DNA from: Leptospira koniambonensis | GTDB taxonomy: Bacteria > Spirochaetota > Leptospiria > Leptospirales > Leptospiraceae | Assembly (NCBI RefSeq): GCF_004769555.1 | Contig: NZ_RQFY01000004.1 | Span: 62,001-126,000 of the forward strand | DNA length: 64,000 bases | Direction: 5' to 3' | Shown: positions 49,450-58,130 of the stretch, in pieces | Numbering within the stretch: the first letter of the stretch is position 1 | How the letters are laid out: the number at the start of each line of letters is the position of its first letter | Notes under the pieces: model-generated | Databases searched by the model: none | The model's input: the letters and a program-made list of their open reading frames with translations, nothing else | What the model was told of the DNA's origin: nothing | Program-made: the position numbers and the translations under genes

Positions 49450-50082
49450 ATGAAATTGAGCAAAGCTAAACCTGGCTGGAAAAAAATGCCGGAGGAAGTC
49501 CGAAAGGAATCCATCCTTCAGGCAGCTATGCAATGTTTCTTTAGTAAGGGTTTCGAAAGGACTTCTGTTCAGGACATAGCTGATGCGGCCGGACTCACAA
49601 AAGGTGGGATCTATTTCCATTTCGAAAGTAAAGAGGAGATCAGAGACACTCTTATCCAAAACTTTTTGTCCTGGGAACGATTCGGATTCGAAGAACCTGA
49701 AGTAAAAGCACTCCCTCCTCACCTGCGCTTGGTAGAATATTTAGAAAGACTTGCGAATCGTCTGGCAGTAGAGGGAAATTGCAGCCCTCGTCTGTTTGCA
49801 GAAGCCACTGCCTGTGGTGCAATGGAAAAAGAAATATTAAGTTTTTATGATTCTTTAGAAAAACTTTTTGCAAAAACCATCAGAGAATCTCAGGAAAACG
49901 GTAAGATCAAATCGGATCTTTCGCCTGAACTTTCTGCGAGAACTTTACTCGCACTCTTTGACGGTTTGCAGATACAGTCTGATATTTCTAATAAGAGAGC
50001 TTTGCAGACTGTGGGCAGAGAAGTTCTGAAAGTGTTTTTTAAATCTATGTTATTCCTTCCTCAGGATAACTGTGAAATTTGA
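49450..50082 (+). CDS. TetR family transcriptional regulator
   Basis: Protein of 210 residues. The helix-turn-helix is SILQAAMQCFFSKGFERTSVQDIADAAGLTKGGIYFHFESKEEI. The rest is a TetR ligand domain, ending IQSDISNKRALQTVGREVLKVFFKSML. AGGGCAGGA precedes the ATG. It is divergent from the OYE gene and probably represses both by the boxes at 49326-49381; electrophilic or quinone-like inducers would fit the OYE link. Confidence 0.9.
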   Translation: MKLSKAKPGWKKMPEEVRKESILQAAMQCFFSKGFERTSVQDIADAAGLTKGGIYFHFESKEEIRDTLIQNFLSWERFGFEEPEVKALPPHLRLVEYLERLANRLAVEGNCSPRLFAEATACGAMEKEILSFYDSLEKLFAKTIRESQENGKIKSDLSPELSARTLLALFDGLQIQSDISNKRALQTVGREVLKVFFKSMLFLPQDNCEI

Positions 50083-50107
50083 GGAATTGTTTTTAGGCGG
50101 AAGTTTT

Positions 50108-50230
50108 TCAAACTTTGATCGGAAGATAAATGCTCACTAACAAAAATGCTAATGAAATCAAGATCGCCATCAGTGGTCTGATAATCCGATAAAATTTCCA
50201 AAGTCTCAATTTGAATCTTTTGTTCTTCAT
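50108..50230 (-). CDS. Small membrane protein (40 residues)
   Basis: Frame ATG (50228-50230) to TGA (50108-50110), 40 residues. The first half is strongly basic (MKNKRFKLRLWKFYRIIRP) and the second is one hydrophobic helix (LMAILISLAFLLVSIYLP) ending in KV. The basic-in, helix-out pattern is that of single-span micro-membrane proteins. An inverted repeat CTCTA/TAGAG (50231-50245) sits right at its 5' end. No recognisable ribosome-binding site, so expression is uncertain. Confidence 0.5.
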   Translation of the reverse strand: MKNKRFKLRLWKFYRIIRPLMAILISLAFLLVSIYLPIKV

Positions 50231-50327
50231 CTCTATATATTAGAGAACAAACGAAGAATCTCAGACTTACATTTTTGAAAAAATTTTCGGAATCCCTTAA
50301 GTGAGGGGTATCGACTCAAGTATTAGA

Positions 50328-50423
50328 TTATTTTAATTCTTTATGTCTTTTTCTGATCCAGAGTCCGTACACTATCCCTACAGAAAATCCAGATATGATT
50401 ACTATAATTAGAATTGGGTCCAT
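50328..50423 (-). CDS. Small membrane protein (31 residues)
   Basis: Frame ATG (50421-50423) to TAA (50328-50330), 31 residues: MDPILIIVIISGFSVGIVYG forms one membrane helix followed by a basic tail LWIRKRHKELK. The ATG has GGGAAGAAG just upstream. This is the typical build of single-span regulatory peptides. It lies 97 bases upstream of the 40-residue gene on the same strand, so the two may form a tiny operon. Confidence 0.55.
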   Translation of the reverse strand: MDPILIIVIISGFSVGIVYGLWIRKRHKELK

Positions 50424-50463
50424 CTTCTTCCCAGATTTATAATTGATCTAGGTTTTGCAAATC

Positions 50464-51714
50464 TTACTTAGATTTGCTAGTTACGGAGGTGATCTGAAGG
50501 GACACTCCAGCAACTTTTAGATATGTCCAGTCGGTAGTTAAAGTGGGAGAAATATCCGTAGTCCCGATAGAACCTGCGTCCCCCACAACTACCATTCTAT
50601 TCAGTTTAGTGCTGTACGTTGCAGACATCCAATCTTGGTAAGCACTTGTAGTTCCGCAAGCATCCAATGTATTTATTGTAGTCCAAGATATTCCTTGGTT
50701 AGAAGAGTAAGCCCATTTGCAGGAATTTGCGAAGCTGTATATATTCCCAGACTCATCACTTGCAAAACCATTTGGTCGATTATTTGCTCCAAAGCCGATG
50801 GCAACTGATGCAGGCCACACACCACTTGTATTCATTTTAGAACTTACAGCTATAGAATCACTTTCTCTCATTCCAAATACCAAAAGTGAATTTGCCCTAG
50901 ACACAAAGAACTGAAATGAATATTGGTCGTACACATTAACGTTCGGAGGTGCATATGTCAAAGATTCCAAGGCATTACCTCCACCGGATGGGGGAAAACC
51001 AGGCATGTCCGAAGTAGAAGTGCTAGGATTATATTCTAAGATCGCTGAATAAGAACCACCTTCTTGGGCACAGTAAAGAGTATCATTGTGGAACATCACT
51101 AAACAAGATCCGTTTGCTGTTCCATGTTCAGTTTCTGGAATATCTTCCATTGCAGTCCAAGTCTTTCCATTTGTACTTTGGATCATGTACAATTGGTTTG
51201 CGATTGAATCCGATCCAAACTTAGGACCTGCTGCCACAAATTTTTTTACACCACCTACCCTTCCGTAAGAAATAGATCGAAGTGGTAAATTTCCTTCTGA
51301 TGGAAAACCACTATTATTAGGACAAGGGATCCTAGTCCAAGTTGCTCCGTCTGGACTTGTCCAAAGCCCACAGTTATCCGTTCTAGAGTCGAACTTTCCG
51401 GTGAGAGTTCCAACGACAACATACAACCCGTTGCCATAAGTTACCGAATATAAGCTTCCTCCGGAACAATCCGGAAATACAGAAGAGCCAGCGTCTGCGG
51501 CCCACTCGACTCCATCTTCACTTGTCCATAGAGAACAAGAAAGCCCCACTGCTAAAAACTCAGGTCCAATATCTGGTGTAGGCGAAAGTTGTTCAGATAA
51601 TGTCAGATCCAAGCCAAGACCCACTAAGGATTGGGAAGCATCAATATTCACTTCCTTAGCTTGGTTGCAATATAGGATCTGCAAGATACTTAGAAATAGA
51701 ATGATACGTTTCAT
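50464..51714 (-). CDS. Lipoprotein with BNR-like repeats
   Basis: Protein of 416 residues from the ATG at 51714; a start at 51738 adds eight residues. Signal peptide MKRIILFLSILQILYCNQ with lipobox ILYC. The mature part has repeated SxDGxxW units: LWTSEDGVEWAADAG, LWTSPDGATWTRIPCP, STNGKTWTAMED and WAYSSNQGISWTTI. These resemble BNR/sialidase-type propeller blades. Surface lipoproteins of this type are common in leptospires; ligand unknown. Cysteines at LSCSLW, DCSGG and NCGLW may form disulfides. Confidence 0.75.
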   Translation of the reverse strand: MKRIILFLSILQILYCNQAKEVNIDASQSLVGLGLDLTLSEQLSPTPDIGPEFLAVGLSCSLWTSEDGVEWAADAGSSVFPDCSGGSLYSVTYGNGLYVVVGTLTGKFDSRTDNCGLWTSPDGATWTRIPCPNNSGFPSEGNLPLRSISYGRVGGVKKFVAAGPKFGSDSIANQLYMIQSTNGKTWTAMEDIPETEHGTANGSCLVMFHNDTLYCAQEGGSYSAILEYNPSTSTSDMPGFPPSGGGNALESLTYAPPNVNVYDQYSFQFFVSRANSLLVFGMRESDSIAVSSKMNTSGVWPASVAIGFGANNRPNGFASDESGNIYSFANSCKWAYSSNQGISWTTINTLDACGTTSAYQDWMSATYSTKLNRMVVVGDAGSIGTTDISPTLTTDWTYLKVAGVSLQITSVTSKSK

Positions 51715-51820
51715 GCCCGAGCCTTTACTTAATAACAAATTTCCATAAGATCTTTCCCATCTTTTTTGGGTCGCAATCGCCCATTTAAGCCGAACGTCGT
51801 TGGTTTTGTTACCGATTAGT

Positions 51821-52261
51821 TTAAGGCTCCAACTTATAATCAGGCTCTAAAATACGGGGACAATGGCTGAAAATAGTCCCTAAATAATGTCTGGCTAAAG
51901 AATGAAAGAGCCATTCCCCTGCTGTATTTTGCACTTCAGCAGATCCGATCTCAGAAAAGCCTTTTTTCTGAAAGAAAGAATCCAAACTCCAATCTTCTTC
52001 CCCAGGGAGCACTTGTACTTTTAACATGGCGTAGAAGGTACCTGAATCAGGATCGAATCTAAATACGATGGATCTACCGCCTAATGGATTTCGAATAGAG
52101 AAGGTCGCCCATTTTGCCTTGGGTCCTGAACCCTCTGCCTTTAAATCATACAATTCGTATTGTAAATCTTTCTCGTCTCCAAAAAACTCATGAAAAGCAG
52201 AACGGAATGCTTCTCCAAATTCCAATTGAGTTGGGAAATAAGAATCTTCCGAAGAATCCAT
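51821..52261 (-). CDS. Unknown protein, 146 residues
   Basis: Soluble, acidic protein without signal or membrane helix. It is strand-rich in the middle (KAKWATFSIRNPLGGRSIVFRFDPDSGTFYAMLKVQVLPGEE) with a C-terminal helix (GEWLFHSLARHYLGTIF). No family recognised. It is divergent from the FlaA-domain gene and starts only ~110 bases from it. Confidence 0.5.
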   Translation of the reverse strand: MDSSEDSYFPTQLEFGEAFRSAFHEFFGDEKDLQYELYDLKAEGSGPKAKWATFSIRNPLGGRSIVFRFDPDSGTFYAMLKVQVLPGEEDWSLDSFFQKKGFSEIGSAEVQNTAGEWLFHSLARHYLGTIFSHCPRILEPDYKLEP

Positions 52262-52371
52262 AGTACTGATTCTTGGAAACTCGTATACACCATCAAGTTT
52301 TTAGAGATTTGGATCTTAGGAAAATAAAGCAGATGCTAGTTTTTTTTGAGAAATTGACCGAAATAAAAAAC

Positions 52372-53034
52372 ATGGACTGGAAAAGATCTAGGATCAACTC
52401 ACTAAAAATTTTTTCCATAATTTCATTCACAGGAATTTTTATCTTATCCGGCCCAATCTTATCTAAAGATCTTTCTGGAATTTATAAAGAATACGTGGTC
52501 CAAGATTTTGAAACGGAAGTTTTCGGAGAAGAAAACGTAAAAGCAAAATTAGGTCCTGATTTTTCTCCTGAAGTAAGGATCTCTACTGTGTTTAGAACTC
52601 CTGAAAGAGAATCAGAAAAATCTTTGTATGTGGAACTAAGCGCAGAAAAAAACCAATCTTTTCAGATCTTATTCAAAAAGCCTTGGTCTTCCAAAGAATT
52701 TGTAAAAGAGTTCAAGTTCCATGTTTATGCAAATGATGGCGGAGGTTCTCTTTTTGTTTTAGTCAGAGATTCTAGTTTGGATCAAAAAAAGATACTGCTC
52801 ACTCATTTTAATTTTTCAGGCTGGAAGGTATTATCTTTAGACATCACTCGCAAAGTAAGACAGGATGATTTGGTTACTCATAAAAATTCAGAACTTGTGT
52901 TCTTAGGATTTTTATATGAGGCTCCCTTCGAAAGAAAAAGAGGTACAAGAGAAGTTTTTGTAATAGATGATATTCTTGCTAAAACAAGACCTAAATATCT
53001 TTTGTTTCCTAACGAAAATGCCTTAGTGAAATAA
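52372..53034 (+). CDS. FlaA-domain protein (flagellar sheath-like)
   Basis: Protein of 220 residues from the ATG at 52372 (MDWKRSRINS), with earlier in-frame ATGs at 52333 and 52273. A signal peptide follows a basic N-terminus (LKIFSIISFTGIFILSGPILS). The C-terminal part matches what I recall of spirochaete FlaA outer-layer proteins: KEFKFHVYANDGGGSLFVLVRD, LTHFNFSGWKVLSLDI and LVFLGFLYEAPFERKRGTREVFVIDDI. FlaA proteins coat the periplasmic flagellar filament; this may be a FlaA paralogue with another role. No other flagellar gene lies nearby. The start is not settled because no ribosome-binding site stands out. Confidence 0.7.
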   Translation: MDWKRSRINSLKIFSIISFTGIFILSGPILSKDLSGIYKEYVVQDFETEVFGEENVKAKLGPDFSPEVRISTVFRTPERESEKSLYVELSAEKNQSFQILFKKPWSSKEFVKEFKFHVYANDGGGSLFVLVRDSSLDQKKILLTHFNFSGWKVLSLDITRKVRQDDLVTHKNSELVFLGFLYEAPFERKRGTREVFVIDDILAKTRPKYLLFPNENALVK

Positions 53035-53069
53035 TCACACAAAGATCACGAGAACGAACTATTAAATTT

Positions 53070-54095
53070 CTAATCTAGATTTGCGAGTCCCAGATCTTTT
53101 CTTGCTGGGTAAGAGTTCCTTCTTCTTTCAAAATATTCCCAGTCAGCATTTTTCCAAGATTCTTTTAATTTTTGGTCTTCTTCTTTTAAAAAAGTTTCGG
53201 TTGAGATTGGCTGATTCGATCTTAAAAATTCGGAAAGTGGAGGAAGTTTATTCTCTTTATATAAAATACATAACTTCTCCGCAAGTCTATAGGTGCCTAG
53301 TAATCTCCCCAGTTGGCTATAACCTGCAATATGAGGAGTGAAAATTGAATTTTCTAAACTCGCCATTTGTTCTGCGATCTTTCCTTTAGGAGGTTCCGGA
53401 TAAAAGACATCCATCACTCTAAATAAATCTTTTCTGTCTAAAATAGTTTGGAATGTTTCTTCGGACCAAACTTCTCCCCTGCTTGTGTTCAGAAGAAGTG
53501 TACCTTCTTTCAATTTAGAAATTTTATCTTTGTCTAACAAATTCAAGGTTGGATAAGGACCATTGGCAGTAAGAGGAACATGTAAACTAATAATGGAACA
53601 TTTTAATATTTCATCCAAAGGAAGAGACTGGTCTTTGATAAAAGGATCGTTGTAGATATAAGGAATTTTTTTTTCTTCTAAAATTTTGGCGAATGTCTTG
53701 CCCGTATTACCGAAACCGATGATGCCAACATTCTTCTTTCTGAGCTCTTCTTCCGAAAAAAAATGAAGAAGTGAAACCCAACAATATTCTGCAACAGAAC
53801 CTGCATTGCTTCCAGGAGAATTTATGAATACTCTGGATTCGTTTTTTAGATCCGAAAAATCCACATGATCTGTTCCGGAACTCACTGTTGCAAAAATTTT
53901 AACACTAGGAAACGTCCGACAGGTTTTTTGATTCACCTTCAGTCTAGTGTTTGCAATTAATATGGTAGGTTTAAATTTTTCGATCTCTTCCGGAGATTTG
54001 GCAGGATAAGATCTCACATCTAAGTTCCGGAAATGAGAAAAAATTTCAGAAGCCCCAACGGTTCCTTCCGGATAAAAAAGAATAGGAAGAGACAT
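53070..54095 (-). CDS. D-2-hydroxyacid dehydrogenase, PdxB-like
   Basis: NAD-dependent dehydrogenase of 341 residues. Dinucleotide turn VGIIGFGNTGKTFAKIL, FINSPGSNAGSVAEYCW, LLNTSRGEVW, and the histidine in FTPHIAGYSQLGRLLGT. The HIAGYS...GT ending and SPGSNAGSVAEY are closer to erythronate-4-phosphate dehydrogenase (PdxB, vitamin B6 synthesis) than to SerA. The C-terminal ~60 residues differ from E. coli PdxB. Convergent with the FlaA-domain gene. Confidence 0.8.
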   Translation of the reverse strand: MSLPILFYPEGTVGASEIFSHFRNLDVRSYPAKSPEEIEKFKPTILIANTRLKVNQKTCRTFPSVKIFATVSSGTDHVDFSDLKNESRVFINSPGSNAGSVAEYCWVSLLHFFSEEELRKKNVGIIGFGNTGKTFAKILEEKKIPYIYNDPFIKDQSLPLDEILKCSIISLHVPLTANGPYPTLNLLDKDKISKLKEGTLLLNTSRGEVWSEETFQTILDRKDLFRVMDVFYPEPPKGKIAEQMASLENSIFTPHIAGYSQLGRLLGTYRLAEKLCILYKENKLPPLSEFLRSNQPISTETFLKEEDQKLKESWKNADWEYFERRRNSYPARKDLGLANLD

Positions 54096-54207
54096 GAAGG
54101 AATCTTTTAAAAAAGGACCTGAATCGCCAATTTATTTTCCGTAAAAACTCTTGCCTTCTCGCGCCCGATCAATACCTTCAATGCTTTCCAACCGGTAAAT
54201 ATATCAA

Positions 54208-55269
54208 ATGTTAGAACGTTTAAAAGAAATCCCCCCGAAAATCTGGCTTTTTGCCTCTGGTTTTTTAATCCTTATTGTATTGATCATATTCCTTCTCTGG
54301 GAGCCTGGTTCGACCGGCAGAGAATTTGGTTTTGATGGAGGAGATTCTCCAGGCTTTACTGTAACTCAAAACGAGAATGGAGAATGGATCATCAATCCAG
54401 AGATCATGGCTACTTCTCGCGAATTATATAAAGACGGCCAATGGTTAAGCTACGATGAGATCTTAAAATATGCCGCGAATGGGGAATTGGATCTGGTATC
54501 TTCTCTTTGGGAATTGAGAAGGAAATGCCCTACGGATTATACTCCAGAACAATGTAACGAAATAGTAAAAGCATTCATCTTAGAACAATATCCTGGAGCA
54601 GATGGAGAAAGACTAGTTGGTCTTTTTAGAAAGTATCTTTCTTATGAAATGGTTTTAAGAGAATTCGAACAACCTAGAGGCAAAAGCCAGGAAGAAATTT
54701 ACGAAATCATAAAGAAGAAGAGAAGAGAACTTTTTTCCGACCAAGATGCTAAGTTGATCTTTGGATTAGAAGAAGCGGAGAAGGACTTCCAATTCGGATA
54801 CGATCAATTCCTAAGCGAGGTCAAAAATCTTCCAGGAGACAAAAAGCTCGCAAGATATGAAGAATATCGTAAGGGAGTTTACGGAAATTATTATAATACG
54901 ATCTATAAAAGAGAGCCTAAGTTCAATAAATATGAAACTGAACTTTATTTTAAAGAAACAGATCTAAACAAATTATCTGCTGCAGAAAAAGATCCTCAGG
55001 TGCGCGCGATCCGAGAAAAATATTTCGGTAAAGACGGAGCAGACAGGATCGAAAAAGTCCTGAAAGAAATAGACGCAGAAAAGAAGAAGGAAGAGCAAAC
55101 TGCACAAGAAGAACAAACTTGGCTAAAAAGCCATCCAACCGCAAGACCTGAAGAAAGAGATAAAGCTTTGAATGAGATCAGAGTTAGAAATTTAGGCCAA
55201 GAAGAAGCAGAGGCATACGGTAGAAGAAAAGCCTTAGAAGAAGACCAAAGACGTTTGCAAGGCAAATGA
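54208..55269 (+). CDS. Lipase-chaperone-like (LifO family) protein
   Basis: Protein of 353 residues with one N-terminal membrane helix (KIWLFASGFLILIVLIIFLLW) and a helical periplasmic body. Features that recall lipase-specific foldases: a modified RxxFDY-type region (SYDEILKYAANGELDLVSSL), LVGLFRKYLSYE, REKYFGKDGADRIEKVLKEID and ELYFKETDLNKLSAAEK-type segments, ending in charged helices. True foldases hold the secreted lipase during folding; the conserved RxxFDY motif is not intact here, and no lipase gene is nearby. It is coupled to lnt by a four-base overlap (ATGA). Confidence 0.6.
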   Translation: MLERLKEIPPKIWLFASGFLILIVLIIFLLWEPGSTGREFGFDGGDSPGFTVTQNENGEWIINPEIMATSRELYKDGQWLSYDEILKYAANGELDLVSSLWELRRKCPTDYTPEQCNEIVKAFILEQYPGADGERLVGLFRKYLSYEMVLREFEQPRGKSQEEIYEIIKKKRRELFSDQDAKLIFGLEEAEKDFQFGYDQFLSEVKNLPGDKKLARYEEYRKGVYGNYYNTIYKREPKFNKYETELYFKETDLNKLSAAEKDPQVRAIREKYFGKDGADRIEKVLKEIDAEKKKEEQTAQEEQTWLKSHPTARPEERDKALNEIRVRNLGQEEAEAYGRRKALEEDQRRLQGK

Positions 55270-57035
55270 TCCGGTTTTCCAGAAATCCGATCCGTCCTTT
55301 TTTATGCCTGATCGGAATTGCGTCCGGAATCCTTTTCGGAATGGAGCCCTTCGAATTTTTTCCTGCAGGAGGGCTCTCCGCGTTATGTGCTTATATTCTA
55401 TTTTTAGAATTAAGAGAATGGAAACTTAAGAAAGCAATTTTCTGGTTATTAGGACTTTCTCAGGTCATTAATCTGATCGTATTTTTCTGGATTCCTTCCT
55501 CTATTTCTGCAATTTCGGGAGCGGGTGCCGGCATTTCCTGGATACTATTTCTTATCTACGGGATTTTCTCCCATTTTAAACTGATCATCTTTTATCTGGG
55601 ATGGCATTTTAGTTTATTCTTATATAATAAGTATATAAACTATCCAGAGAGATCTATTCTATTCGGTTGGTTGATCTTTCCTGTTTGGGGAGTTCTCTCC
55701 GACCTGATCATGCCTCAGTTATTCCCTTGGTATTGGGGAAATTTAGCGGAAGGAAATCTTTCCTTTTCTCAAATTGCATCTTGGACAGGAATATTTGGAG
55801 TAGGATTTTTTCTACTCTTAGGAAGTTCTTCTTTAGTATTGATCAGAAACCCTTCTTTAAAAAGATACGGGATTGCTGGTATTCTAATCTTCGGGATTGT
55901 TTGGACTCTGGGGAGTTTTAGACTTTATTCTGCTCCAGATTATACAGTTCCAAATTCCACTCCCGCGATAGAAGATGGGATCTTAAAACTTTCAGGAGTT
56001 CTAATCCAACCCAACACTTCTCCTGGCAAAAGAGAATTAGCTGAAAATCCTGAATTTGTAGGACAAACAATTAGTACAAGTCTCGAATTGGGTCTACGTT
56101 CTTCTTTGGAGACTTCTCCTCCGCCTGATCTTTTATTTTTACCTGAATCTGCTGTTCCATTTCATGGAACTATTCCGAATGAAAATCTGGGACAAGGAGT
56201 ATATTCGTCTACATTCCATGGCGCTTTAATGTATCTAACGTATAAGTCTGGTGCAGATATTTTGTATAATGAGTTGAATCGTTTTCCAGAAGGTTTAAAA
56301 AATCAGGTTACACTTCTTTCTTCTTCCAATGGAGAAGTAGAACGTTACGATAAAAGAAGATTACTTGCTTTCGGAGAATATATTCCTTTCGAATCTACAT
56401 TTCCTTTTTTAAGAAAATTATTTAAAGAAACTTCCTTTTATATCACTGGAGGAGATCCTAAACCTCTTATCGGAACTCGTTCTTTAAGAAGAGAAAGAAC
56501 TCCTTCTTTGCCTACGGAAGAAGAAACTCCTTTGATCCAAACTCCAAATCATTTCCGTCCAATTTTAGCAAGCTCAGGCACAGAAGAGAATGTTTTCTAC
56601 CAGATCTTACCTTTGATCTGCTACGAAGCTATGTTCTCCTATCTTGTAAGAGACTCTGTAAAATTTGCTTCTAAGGACACATATACATTTTTTGTAAATC
56701 CTACTAACGATTCTTGGTTCTCTTCGGATATAGAAGCTTGGCAGCATGCAGGAGCTGTTAGATTTAGAGCGATAGAATTTGGACTTACTTTAGTACGTCC
56801 TGCTGTCACAGGAATTTCAATCGCAGTGGATCCTTACGGTAGAAATCTAAATCATCCTACTAGATATGGAGAAAAAGATACCAGATCCTTTTTACTTCCT
56901 GCTACAAAATTGAAAGAAGGTGGAAATACATTCTATTCGGAATGGGGAAATCTTCCATTTTATCTATATACTATTCTGGTATTCACGTTATTCTTCCTTG
57001 TAGGAAAAAGGGCGTTTTTCAAAACTAAGGGTTAG
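55266..57035 (+). CDS. lnt: Apolipoprotein N-acyltransferase
   Basis: Inner-membrane enzyme of 589 residues that adds the third acyl chain to lipoproteins. Six or so N-terminal helices (SGILFGMEPFEFFPAGGLSALCAYI onward) precede the nitrilase-fold domain. The E-K-C triad is visible: E in LFLPESAVPF, K in RYDKRRLLAFGEYIPFE, C in LICYEAMFSYLV. A C-terminal helix (YLYTILVFTLFFLVGK) closes it. The active-site loop is longer than in E. coli. Matches the lipoprotein-rich content of this genome. Confidence 0.93.
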   Translation: MIRFSRNPIRPFLCLIGIASGILFGMEPFEFFPAGGLSALCAYILFLELREWKLKKAIFWLLGLSQVINLIVFFWIPSSISAISGAGAGISWILFLIYGIFSHFKLIIFYLGWHFSLFLYNKYINYPERSILFGWLIFPVWGVLSDLIMPQLFPWYWGNLAEGNLSFSQIASWTGIFGVGFFLLLGSSSLVLIRNPSLKRYGIAGILIFGIVWTLGSFRLYSAPDYTVPNSTPAIEDGILKLSGVLIQPNTSPGKRELAENPEFVGQTISTSLELGLRSSLETSPPPDLLFLPESAVPFHGTIPNENLGQGVYSSTFHGALMYLTYKSGADILYNELNRFPEGLKNQVTLLSSSNGEVERYDKRRLLAFGEYIPFESTFPFLRKLFKETSFYITGGDPKPLIGTRSLRRERTPSLPTEEETPLIQTPNHFRPILASSGTEENVFYQILPLICYEAMFSYLVRDSVKFASKDTYTFFVNPTNDSWFSSDIEAWQHAGAVRFRAIEFGLTLVRPAVTGISIAVDPYGRNLNHPTRYGEKDTRSFLLPATKLKEGGNTFYSEWGNLPFYLYTILVFTLFFLVGKRAFFKTKG

Positions 57036-57052
57036 CACACCAAGGGGGATCT

Positions 57053-57823
57053 TTGTTAGAACATACATTCTGCCATCTCCCTGGTATCGATGTGATCGAA
57101 GAAGGGAAACTCTGGGACCAAGGAATTCTTCATTGGAACGAATTCAGAGAAGTATTAAAAGAAAAAGTAAAGTCCCCATCCGACATGCATTCCAGATTAC
57201 TTTTGGACTCTTTGGATTTTTCCAGAAAGGAAATGGATAGAAAGAACTGGGATTATTTTTTCTTCGCCCTACCCAGCCAACAAAAATGGAGACTATTCCC
57301 AATTATCAGAGAAAATCTTCTCTATTTAGATATTGAAACTTCCGGTTTAGGAAGTGGTGATTTTGTAACTGTTGTAGGAACTTACGACGGTAAAGATTTT
57401 AAAACTTATCTGAGAGGAAGGAATATGGATGATTTCCCGGAAGAACTTTCTTCTTCTCATGTTTTTGTAACTTATAATGGTGCAGCATTCGATGTTCCTT
57501 TTTTAGAAAGAGAATTCAGTAAAAAATTTAAGAACCGTCATTTGGATCTGATGTATATCCTGAGGAGTCTCGGGATCAAAGGTGGTTTGAAAGGTTGTGA
57601 GAAGGCTCTCGGTATAAAAAGAGATCTTCCTTACGAAGTCAACGGCGCTGATGCAGTTCGATTATGGTGGCAGTACGTTCAGTACGATGACCAAGACGCA
57701 TTGGATCTTCTTTTAAAATATAATAAAGAAGATGTGGTTAACCTAGAACTTTTGTTTATCAAAGCGTATAACTTAAAAATCAAGGAAACACGCTTTTTTG
57801 GGGAAGTGATCCCAGAGAGTTAA
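57053..57823 (+). CDS. RNase H-like exonuclease (YprB type)
   Basis: Protein of 256 residues with a TTG start preceded by AAGGGGG. The RNase H-like DnaQ fold is visible as LYLDIETSGLGSGDFV (DxE), VFVTYNGAAFDVPFLERE, and KNRHLDLMYILRSLG, with a late acidic region YNKEDVVNLELLF. The YprB-type exonucleases act on DNA or RNA in repair; the exact role is unknown. It follows lnt by 17 bases. The start codon choice rests on the strong ribosome-binding site. Confidence 0.82.
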   Translation: MLEHTFCHLPGIDVIEEGKLWDQGILHWNEFREVLKEKVKSPSDMHSRLLLDSLDFSRKEMDRKNWDYFFFALPSQQKWRLFPIIRENLLYLDIETSGLGSGDFVTVVGTYDGKDFKTYLRGRNMDDFPEELSSSHVFVTYNGAAFDVPFLEREFSKKFKNRHLDLMYILRSLGIKGGLKGCEKALGIKRDLPYEVNGADAVRLWWQYVQYDDQDALDLLLKYNKEDVVNLELLFIKAYNLKIKETRFFGEVIPES

Positions 57824-57827
57824 GACG

Positions 57828-58130
57828 CGGGGGAGCAGAGGCACGGAAGGTTTGATTTGTTGTTTTGAATTTTTTTCCTTACGTAGGCTGGTCTTTTGAT
57901 TTTGTAAATTTCTAAATTTTCACGCAAAGGCGCTAAGAAGAGAAGATTCTGGGATAACGCAAAAGACTCTTTTTAGCTTCGCGTGGAAAAAAAGAGCACT
58001 ATAGTAGCCAGGCTCGTAGAGCCTCAAATTAGTATCATATTTACGACTACTTTGCCTAAAATCTCTCTGCGTCTTAGCGCCTCTGCGTGCCCAATTTCTG
58101 CGTCTCTTTTAACTCTGCGACTCTGATTCA
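57828..58130. repeat. Cluster of short dispersed repeats
   Basis: The 285-base gap and its edge contain several degenerate units. TAAGACGCGGGGGAGCAGAG starts at about 57821. TTTCACGCAAAGGCGCTAAG (57918-57937) is a copy of the motif in the 25.8 kb element, faced by an inverse TAGCTTCGCGTGGAAA (57975-57990). CTCTGCGTCTTAGCGCCTCTGCGTG is at ~58065-58089, and TCTGCGTCTC at ~58098-58107. A small hairpin AGGCTC-GTA-GAGCCT is at ~58009-58023. They look like relics of the widespread CGCAAAGGCGC intergenic repeats. Part runs into the 3' end of the metallo-hydrolase gene. Confidence 0.5.
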
